From Anaerolineales bacterium UBA5797 (lineage in GTDB: Bacteria > Chloroflexota > Anaerolineae > Anaerolineales > Villigracilaceae): a stretch of DNA of 36,748 bases. Positions 31,082 to 36,748 of the stretch are shown piece after piece; the first letter of the stretch is position 1, and every line of letters starts with the position of its first letter. Under the pieces are notes generated by a model. That model did no database searches. It was not told the origin of the DNA and saw nothing but the letters and a program-made list of their open reading frames with translations. The DNA is taken from the NCBI GenBank assembly GCA_002418205.1, contig DIDP01000024.1, forward strand, positions 1 through 36,748. The letters run 5' to 3'. The position numbers were made by a program, and so were the translations under genes.

Positions 31082-32194
31082 ATGAATAATAGCAGCGTTT
31101 CATTTCGTATTGTCGAATTTATCATCCGCTTCATTGGCTTGTTCATTTTTAGTGCAGTAGGCTTTTCACTGGGTGGAAATCTGGCTCTCTTCCTTGGAAT
31201 GGCAGGCGATTCCGGTGAGCTTTTCCTGTATCAGACCGTCTTTGCATTGCTCGGCGGTCTGTCCGGGTTTATCCTGATCCCTTATTTCACCACGCGTCCG
31301 GCGCGCTTCATCCGCAAAAAATTGGGGACCCTGTCAGCCGAAACGCTCTTCGCCGGTCTGATCGGCTTGATCGTCGGTCTGCTTACGGCGGCGCTGCTTT
31401 CATTCCCGCTCTCCCTGCTGCCCGCCCCGTTCGGGCAGGTCCTTCCGTTCGTCGGCGTGGCGGCTTTTTCCTACTTTGGGGTTTCGTTGTTCGTCATGCG
31501 GCAGGGGGACCTGTTGGGGCTGGTCAGCGCGCTGAGCGGACGCGGCGAGAACGGCACTTCCTCCTCCTGGACAAATCTTAACCGCACCATCTTACTGGAT
31601 ACCAGCGTCATCATCGATGGACGCGTCGCCGACATCGCCAAAACCGGATTCCTGCCCGGCACGCTTCTCATTCCGCGCTTCGTGTTGAACGAGCTCCAAT
31701 ATATCGCCGATTCCCCCGACGGCTTGCGCCGCCAGCGCGGACGCCGCGGCATGGAGGTGCTCGCCGAACTGCAGAAGATCCCCAGCATTCTCGTCCGCAT
31801 CAGCGACATCAACGCCGAGGGCGTGCGCGAAGTGGACGACAAACTCGTGGTGCTGGCGCGGCAGTTGAAATGTCCGATCCTGACCAACGACTATAACCTG
31901 AACCGCATCGCGGAATTGCAGGGCGTCACCATCCTGAACATCAACGAACTGGCGAACGCGGTCAAATCCGTTGTGCTGCCCAGCGAACGCATGACCCTGA
32001 ACATCTTCCAGGAAGGCAAGGAATACGGTCAGGGTGTGGGCTACATGGACGACGGCACGATGGTCGTGGTCGAGAACGGTCACGATTACATCGGCGAGTA
32101 CAAGGAAGTGGTCGTCACCAAGGTACTCCAGACTGCCGCGGGGCGCATGATCTTTGCCCGCGTGGAGGAAGAGAACGGGAGAAAGAAGAAGTAA
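31082..32194 (+). CDS. PIN/TRAM domain membrane protein (YacL family)
   Basis: A 370-residue protein. The N-terminal third has four TM helices (about residues 10-30, 45-65, 84-108 and 113-135). A PIN domain then follows (TILLDTSVIIDGRVADI near residue 160, then VLNELQ, VDDKLVVLA and LTNDYNLN, with the acidic metal ligands present). A TRAM domain ends the protein (QGVGYMDDGTMVVVENG). This is the YacL architecture; a membrane-tethered RNase acting on RNA is inferred. AAAGGAG sits 6 nt before ATG 31082; an earlier ATG at 31013 lies before the predicted transcription start. Confidence 0.88.
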   Translation: MNNSSVSFRIVEFIIRFIGLFIFSAVGFSLGGNLALFLGMAGDSGELFLYQTVFALLGGLSGFILIPYFTTRPARFIRKKLGTLSAETLFAGLIGLIVGLLTAALLSFPLSLLPAPFGQVLPFVGVAAFSYFGVSLFVMRQGDLLGLVSALSGRGENGTSSSWTNLNRTILLDTSVIIDGRVADIAKTGFLPGTLLIPRFVLNELQYIADSPDGLRRQRGRRGMEVLAELQKIPSILVRISDINAEGVREVDDKLVVLARQLKCPILTNDYNLNRIAELQGVTILNINELANAVKSVVLPSERMTLNIFQEGKEYGQGVGYMDDGTMVVVENGHDYIGEYKEVVVTKVLQTAAGRMIFARVEEENGRKKK

Positions 32195-32201
32195 ATAGAA
32201 A

Positions 32202-32317
32202 TGTCATTGCGAGGAGCCGCTCGCGCTGAGCGGAGCCGTAGGCGAAGTCGAAGCGGCGGCGAAGCAATCCCCTTCTAAACATAAGATTACTTCGTCACTT
32301 CGTTCCTCGCAACGACA
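32202..32317. repeat. Dispersed inverted repeat R1, copy 2, with nested R2
   Basis: A 116-bp element ending TGTCATTGCGAG at the left and CCTCGCAACGACA at the right, as in 17145-17223. Inside its left half, at 32220-32258, lies a block matching R2 (8594-8626) in opposite orientation. Its right edge is 10 nt before the cysS start, so it forms nearly all of the cysS 5' region. Confidence 0.8.
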
Positions 32318-32327
32318 TGAGGTTATC

Positions 32328-33725
32328 ATGATCCGTCTTTACAACACACTCACCCGCAAAAAGGAAGAATTCCAGACCATCGAACCGGGCGTTGTCCGCA
32401 TGTACGTCTGCGGTGTCACGGTCTATAACGACGCGCACGTCGGGCACGCCATGTCGGCGCTCGTGTTCGATATCATCCGCCGCTACCTCGAATACCGCGA
32501 TTACAAGTTCAAGCACGTCATGAACTACACGGATGTGGACGACAAGATCATCAACCGCGCCAATCAACTAGGCGAAGATCCGCTCAAACTATCCCAGCGT
32601 TATATCGAAGAATATTCCAGGGAACTTGCGAATCTCAACATCCTGCCGCCCAGCGCGACGCCGCAGGTCAGCAAGACCATGCCGCTCATCATCGAATTCA
32701 TCCAGGGGCTCATCCAAAAGGAAGCCGCCTACGCCGCACCCAACGGCGACGTGTATTTCAGCGTCATCAGCGACAACGACTACGGCAAACTCTCGGGCCG
32801 CAAACTGGATGACATGCAGGCCGGGGCGCGCATCGAAGTGGGCGAAGCCAAGGACCACCCGATGGACTTCGCCCTGTGGAAAGCCGCCAAACCCGGCGAA
32901 ATTTCCTGGGACAGCCCGTGGGGCAAGGGCCGCCCTGGCTGGCACATCGAGTGCTCCGCCATGAACCTCGCCGAACTCGGCGAACAGATCGACATACACG
33001 GCGGCGGCAACGACCTCATCTTCCCGCACCACGAGAACGAGATTGCACAAACCGAATCGTACACGGGCAAGCAATTCGCCCGCTACTGGATCCACAACGG
33101 CATGCTGCAACTCGGCGGCGAGAAGATGTCCAAGTCCTTGGGCAACATCGTCAGCATCAAGGATTTCCTCGCAAAACGCGATGCGGATGTAATGCGGATG
33201 CTCGTCTTGAGCGGGAACTACCGCGCGCCTTTGATCTTCAGCGAAGAGACTCAGGATGCCGCGGAAAAGAACCTCGAACGCCTCAGAGCCGCCCTGAGGC
33301 CTGCTTCCACATCCGCAAGTGGACTCTCCGCTGATGCCGCCTCCGCGCCCGCCGCCCAGGCGGAGTCCACGAAACAAGCCTTCATCGAAGCCATGGACGA
33401 CGACTTCAACACGCCGCTCGCCCTCGCCGCGTTGTACGAACTGGTCAAAGCCATCAATACCGCCCGCGATAACGGCGCGAACGACGAGCAGCTCAAACCC
33501 GCCCAGTCCATGCTACGTGAGTTGACCGGGGTGCTCGGTCTGCGTCTGCAAGAGAAGACAGGTTCCAGCGACGATGAAGCGAAAGTCATCGCATTGATCG
33601 AGGAACGCAATGAAGCCCGCAAGCAAAAGAACTGGGCGCGCTCCGACGAGATCCGCGACCAATTGAAAGAGATGGGCGTGGTCATCGAAGACAGTAAAGA
33701 CGGCACGAAGTGGAGATGGAGTTAA
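32328..33725 (+). CDS. cysS: Cysteinyl-tRNA synthetase
   Basis: A 465-residue class I aminoacyl-tRNA synthetase charging tRNA-Cys. The HIGH-type motif HVGH is at residues 37-40. Zinc/cysteine ligands are Cys28, Cys209 and His234 (in FPHHENE). KMSKS is at 266-270. A DALR-like and anticodon-binding region follows, with an Ala/Ser-rich insertion near residues 325-345. The length is standard. GAGG 6-10 nt before the ATG is supplied at the edge of repeat R1. The Rnk-like gene follows after 17-20 nt. Confidence 0.96.
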   Translation: MIRLYNTLTRKKEEFQTIEPGVVRMYVCGVTVYNDAHVGHAMSALVFDIIRRYLEYRDYKFKHVMNYTDVDDKIINRANQLGEDPLKLSQRYIEEYSRELANLNILPPSATPQVSKTMPLIIEFIQGLIQKEAAYAAPNGDVYFSVISDNDYGKLSGRKLDDMQAGARIEVGEAKDHPMDFALWKAAKPGEISWDSPWGKGRPGWHIECSAMNLAELGEQIDIHGGGNDLIFPHHENEIAQTESYTGKQFARYWIHNGMLQLGGEKMSKSLGNIVSIKDFLAKRDADVMRMLVLSGNYRAPLIFSEETQDAAEKNLERLRAALRPASTSASGLSADAASAPAAQAESTKQAFIEAMDDDFNTPLALAALYELVKAINTARDNGANDEQLKPAQSMLRELTGVLGLRLQEKTGSSDDEAKVIALIEERNEARKQKNWARSDEIRDQLKEMGVVIEDSKDGTKWRWS

Positions 33726-33745
33726 AGAACATTTAGGAGTGTATG

Positions 33746-34162
33746 ATGAGCGAAAAGACCATTCACATCACCGAACTGGACCGCCAGCGTTTGATTGACC
33801 TGATCATGGACGCGCAATCCGGCGAATATCGCGGCAGCGTGTATCTCGAAAAACTGCGCGGCGAGCTCGACCGCGCCCAGATCGTCCTGCCGCAGGAGAT
33901 CCCCACCGACGTCATTACCATGAACACGAAGGTTGCCCTCCTCGACCTGGATACGCAGGAGGAGGAGATCTACACACTGGTCTACCCCGAAAACGCAAAT
34001 TCAACCGAGGGCAAGGTCTCGATCCTCGCCCCGATCGGGACAGCCATGCTCGGCTATCGGGTTAATGATGTGTTCGAGTGGGAAGTTCCCGCCGGCAAAA
34101 GGCGGCTTAAGGTTGACAAAATTCTCTATCAGCCCGAGGCTTCAGGGGATTACGAGCTGTAG
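33746..34162 (+). CDS. GreA/GreB C-terminal domain protein (Rnk-like)
   Basis: A 138-residue protein: a short helical N-terminus (ELDRQRLIDLI, then YLEKLRGELDRAQIV) and the GreA/GreB C-terminal FKBP-like domain (TMNTKVALLDLDTQEEEIYTLVYPEN, then ISILAP-like SILAPIGTAMLGYRVNDVFEWEVPAGK). The long coiled coil of true Gre factors is missing, as in Rnk, which binds RNA polymerase near the secondary channel. ATG 33746 has AGGAG at a proper 6-nt distance; ATG 33743 would be only 3 nt away. The group II intron boundary lies 18 nt after the stop. Confidence 0.85.
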   Translation: MSEKTIHITELDRQRLIDLIMDAQSGEYRGSVYLEKLRGELDRAQIVLPQEIPTDVITMNTKVALLDLDTQEEEIYTLVYPENANSTEGKVSILAPIGTAMLGYRVNDVFEWEVPAGKRRLKVDKILYQPEASGDYEL

Positions 34163-34179
34163 CGCTGTTTAAGTTTTCA

Positions 34180-34251
34180 ATCGAGTAGGAGGCGGCGGCT
34201 AACCGCCTCCTCTCACACCACCGGACATGCGGGTCCGCATCCGGCGGTTCA
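34180..34251 (-). ncRNA. Group II intron domains V and VI
   Basis: Domain V is the hairpin around 34251-34218 (GAACCGCCGGATGCGG then CCCGCATGTCCGGTGGT on the minus strand). Domain VI is the stem GGAGGCGG/CCGCCTCC (34210-34188). The candidate branch-point A is at 34186, the seventh base from the 3' end, as expected for lariat formation. Confidence 0.85.
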
Positions 34252-34560
34252 CCGAGAATGACGCAGATAGTCTTGCGCTGGATTTTCCTTCATCTCGTGC
34301 CGAGGATGCTCGGCTCTCTGCACAACTCCCACAGGCTTCACCCGTTTTGTTTGCACAGTAGTTCCTCTTTCCGAGGTGGGCGGCCTTCTGTGTTCATCCC
34401 GCGAACTGCTCGTTGTACTTATCCTCTCGATGTTCAGCCCTTCCCGAAAACTTCCGGTGTCGGGTCGGAGGAGGCGCCCAATGGTCCAGGCTAACCTCCG
34501 TCCGCCGCTCAAACCCAGCGTGCGGATCTCCCGCACTGGGCTTTCACAATAGTATGCTTT

Positions 34561-35871
34561 TCAGCATCGTGCCAACGAAGGTATCAGTGAAACCAGGTTT
34601 TCCAATCCGAACTCGCCGTATAGTTTTCTCTCAGGCAATGTTTTCCAACCACAGCACCGCCAACGTTTGTTGCGCTGTGACCAGATGCGTTGCACAATCC
34701 ATCGGTCCAGTCGGTTGAAGAGCTTGCGGACGTGGGCTTTGCAGTAGTACTGCCCCCACCCGCGAATGATCGGGTTGATCTCTGTGATGATGTCTTGTGT
34801 TGTAACTGGGGCTCTGCGTCGGGTCAGATTTCGGATCTGACTCTTGAAGTGTTGGATCGATTTCTCTCGTGGGTACGCATACAGACCTCCGCTCTTGACT
34901 TTGCTCTTGATCTGATCTGTTGTCAGCTTGAGCGGTCGAGTCCCACGTTTGATCTTATACCCGAGAAACTCAAAACCATTGCTAATGTGCACGATCCGAG
35001 TCTTTTCACTATGCAGCTCCACTCCAAGTTTTCCAAGTATTTGCTTTGCGGTAGCAAGAGCAGCCTTTGCATCTTGTTGGCTTCGACAGGTTATTACCCA
35101 GTCGTCTGCATACCGTGTCAGTTGCAACCCTCTTTGTCGCATTTCCCAATCAAACGGCGTTAATAGGATGTTGCTCAATAGTGGCGAAATTACTCCGCCT
35201 TGAGGTGTCCCTCGTTCTGACGGGTGCCATTTCCCTTCGCCGATGCAGCCGGCTTTCACGATACTCTCTATCAATCCGAGTATTCGTCCGTCTGCTATGC
35301 GTTGGGTTATCAGGGTCATCAGTTTTTCCTGGTCTACTGATCCAAAAAAATCTTTTAGGTCAGCATCCACGATCCACTCACAACCACTCTCCAGCTCCCG
35401 CCAGATCTTGCGCAGCGCATCCTTACTTGACCTCCCAACTCGATATCCGAAGTTGGCTTCATCGAATAGCGGCTCGAAGATCGGTTCCAACCGATTTAGC
35501 AATGCTTGTTGACATACCCGATCATAGACTGTGGGTATGCCTAACTTGCGATACTTCCCCGGTTGCCCAGCTTTGGGAATCAGTTTCTCACGAACCGCCT
35601 GCGGCTGATAGGTGGACTGTTTCAGTTCTTCGTGAAGTCTGTCCAGTTGCTTTTCCAGTTCCTGTCCAAATTCCTCGATGCTCTGTCCGTCTATTCCGCC
35701 TGCTCCGCGATTCTTCCGTACTTTTTCCCATGCCATTGCCAAGTTCTTTCGCTTGTATACCTTGTCCACTAACGAGTGGACCTTCCTCGCACCGGTTGGG
35801 TTGAGCCATTCCGCTAGTCTCCTCGGACTATGACTTATGGGTTTTTCACTAAAGGAACTTATCCGCGTCAT
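34561..35871 (-). CDS. ltrA: Group II intron reverse transcriptase/maturase
   Basis: A 436-residue intron-encoded protein. RT blocks are visible: KNRGAGGIDG near residue 53, REKLIPK-type block 2, ANFGYRVGRSSKDAL, VDADLKDFFGSVD, RGTPQGGVISPLLSNI, and the catalytic YADD at residues 254-257. The maturase (X) domain covers about 330-410 with IIRGWGQYYCKAH and RLDRWIVQRIW. After it come only about 30 residues, with no HNH endonuclease motifs, so it is an endonuclease-minus type. It splices its host intron and primes reverse transcription for retrohoming, probably at replication forks. Confidence 0.95.
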   Translation of the reverse strand: MTRISSFSEKPISHSPRRLAEWLNPTGARKVHSLVDKVYKRKNLAMAWEKVRKNRGAGGIDGQSIEEFGQELEKQLDRLHEELKQSTYQPQAVREKLIPKAGQPGKYRKLGIPTVYDRVCQQALLNRLEPIFEPLFDEANFGYRVGRSSKDALRKIWRELESGCEWIVDADLKDFFGSVDQEKLMTLITQRIADGRILGLIESIVKAGCIGEGKWHPSERGTPQGGVISPLLSNILLTPFDWEMRQRGLQLTRYADDWVITCRSQQDAKAALATAKQILGKLGVELHSEKTRIVHISNGFEFLGYKIKRGTRPLKLTTDQIKSKVKSGGLYAYPREKSIQHFKSQIRNLTRRRAPVTTQDIITEINPIIRGWGQYYCKAHVRKLFNRLDRWIVQRIWSQRNKRWRCCGWKTLPERKLYGEFGLENLVSLIPSLARC

Positions 35872-36746
35872 TGCCTTTACTCACTTTCGGTTAGACTCTC
35901 TCAACCACTTTTGCTCGCCGACTTCCCCAGCTCCACACTCGCTGCCTTCTTGTGGTCACGCCGCTTTCACGACGCTTCAGGTACTATTCGGCGATCCGAC
36001 TACTCACCAGGCTTTGCTTCCCTTTTCGCTCTTCGCTTATAGGGTCGCTTATTCTGATGCCACTCAGAAACCCGTTGAGTTCTCCCGGGGTTACGCATTG
36101 TTCTTCCGCATCGTGCCGCCCGCACACACCTTGGTACAACGGGTGAATGAGTATGCCTTCGCCTCCATAGTGCAGGCTCGACCTGTTCCCGTTTTTGGCC
36201 GACCGGTTCATCCTGGCTCTCGCCTTGATTACGGCCCAATGCTTCTCCTCATGCCCTTCGGATTTCACCTCGCGGTGAACACCCTGCCCTCCGATAGCTT
36301 TCACCATCGGCCAGCGAGACATTACTCCCGCTTTTGGATATGGTGCCCCTCATCTGAGCACCAGAGGGACTTCAACCCTCCTGATCAATGCGCTGCCCGG
36401 CGCACACTATGGCTTCGGCTGACTTCTGTCGCCTCAATCTGACATCTCTGCCAGAGTTACTTGTTAGCCGGACGACAGACCTCCCCAGGTAAGAACGTTG
36501 ACTTTCCCTGCACGCTTGTCGCATTTACTTCCCAAGCCCTTGATTGCATTGGGCTTTGTTGCTCATTGCCAACTCGCCCGACTTGAACAGCCTCTTATGC
36601 GCTTCGTGTTCCTCAAGCCACAGGTTTGCCGCCAGCTTCCTCCAGACCTCCTCTCACAAGGACGCCCTTGCTCTTGGCTAATGGTTGGTGCAATCAACCT
36701 CCATAGAAGTCTTTCACTTCCTAGTCAACGCCCATGCTGGGCGCAC
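35872..36746 (-). ncRNA. Group II intron 5' ribozyme region (domains I-III and start of IV)
   Basis: 875 nt without a supportable gene, between the intron 5' end and the maturase start. It holds the domain I-III ribozyme scaffold, recognisable from the GTGCG start, many short GC-rich hairpins and its position. Open frames on either strand here (for example 35837-36442 plus) have no protein-like character. EBS/IBS pairs cannot be assigned because the 5' exon is missing. Confidence 0.8.
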
Positions 36747-36748
36747 AA

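Larger units (their letters stand above)
34180..36746 (-). mobile_element. Complete group II intron with maturase ORF
   Basis: A 2567-nt retroelement on the minus strand. The 5' end is GTGCG (36746-36742), the conserved group II start, followed at once by hairpin GCCCA/TGGGC. The 3' end is ACTCGAT, finishing AT at 34180. Domain V and VI hairpins lie just inside, and the multifunctional RT/maturase is encoded in domain IV. It inserts antisense to the Rnk-like gene, 18 nt beyond its stop codon, and its 5' exon is outside the window except for two bases. All parts look intact, so it may be active. Confidence 0.92.

Noticed and set aside
32589..33377. 262-codon ORF opposite cysS
   Set aside because: Gly/Arg-rich antisense frame; cysS signature motifs are on the plus strand.
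34163..34180. Terminator for the cysS/Rnk transcript
   Set aside because: No hairpin with T-run before the intron boundary; any original terminator would lie beyond the intron.
35067..35804. 245-codon plus-strand ORF opposite the maturase gene
   Set aside because: Antisense to intact reverse transcriptase motifs; composition not protein-like.
35837..36442. 201-codon plus-strand ORF in the intron 5' region
   Set aside because: Lies in group II ribozyme domains on the opposite strand; no domain or ribosome site.

Overview
Chromosomal segment of a moderately GC-rich bacterium. The gene repertoire and the many small intergenic palindromes fit a Chloroflexota genome of the Anaerolineae type. That placement is inference from overall gene style; there is no rRNA or other phylogenetic marker here. 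No prophage, plasmid or CRISPR array is visible. The one clear mobile element is a complete group II intron that ends two bases before the right edge. The left edge cuts through a tRNA-Pro gene.

Layout. 1-1067: 5' half of tRNA-Pro(UGG) on the minus strand, a tRNA-like duplicate, and a lipoprotein esterase. 1129-4243: galE, an M50 membrane protease, and a type II NADH dehydrogenase with a Rex-like palindrome at its promoter. 4230-6194 (minus): mscS, a small DUF6504-like protein and a CPBP protease. 6353-8180 (minus): DNA glycosylase, a channel-like 2-TM protein and a zinc-ribbon protein. 8270-8585: a self-contained thioredoxin-fold gene. 8628-10996 (minus): cytoplasmic alpha-amylase, a HAD-like protein and a deazaflavin/FMN-type oxidoreductase. 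11193-12666: a 20-codon microgene or leader peptide with its own promoter and terminator, then a PLP aminotransferase. 12709-17132: NAD-malic enzyme with an ACT domain, HAD phosphatase, SDR, a small membrane protein, and an endonuclease IV-like protein. 17234-20683 (minus): yqeY-pgpH-ybeY-dgkA, a conserved housekeeping cluster. 20760-26455 (minus): a gluzincin lipoprotein, a YIP1-like protein, and an ABC-2 exporter built from one ATPase and two paralogous permeases. 26549-29080 (minus): alpha/beta hydrolase, a second CPBP protease and a small membrane protein, in DNA that looks more AT-rich. 29176-30814 (minus): moaA and a LysE-type exporter with a structured leader. 31082-34162: PIN/TRAM protein, cysS and a GreA/Rnk-family protein. 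34180-36746 (minus): the group II intron.

How the pieces work together. Most genes are housekeeping: sugar-nucleotide and redox metabolism, envelope homeostasis, RNA maturation, cofactor synthesis and tRNA charging. The strongest candidates for something new are regulatory or architectural. They are the probable Rex-NDH2 control site; a set of promoters whose -10 box lies exactly 7 nt before an ATG without a Shine-Dalgarno (leaderless genes); the tiny hydrophobic ORF with its own promoter and terminator; the peptidase/YIP1/double-permease ABC operon; and several families of short inverted repeats, one nested inside another.
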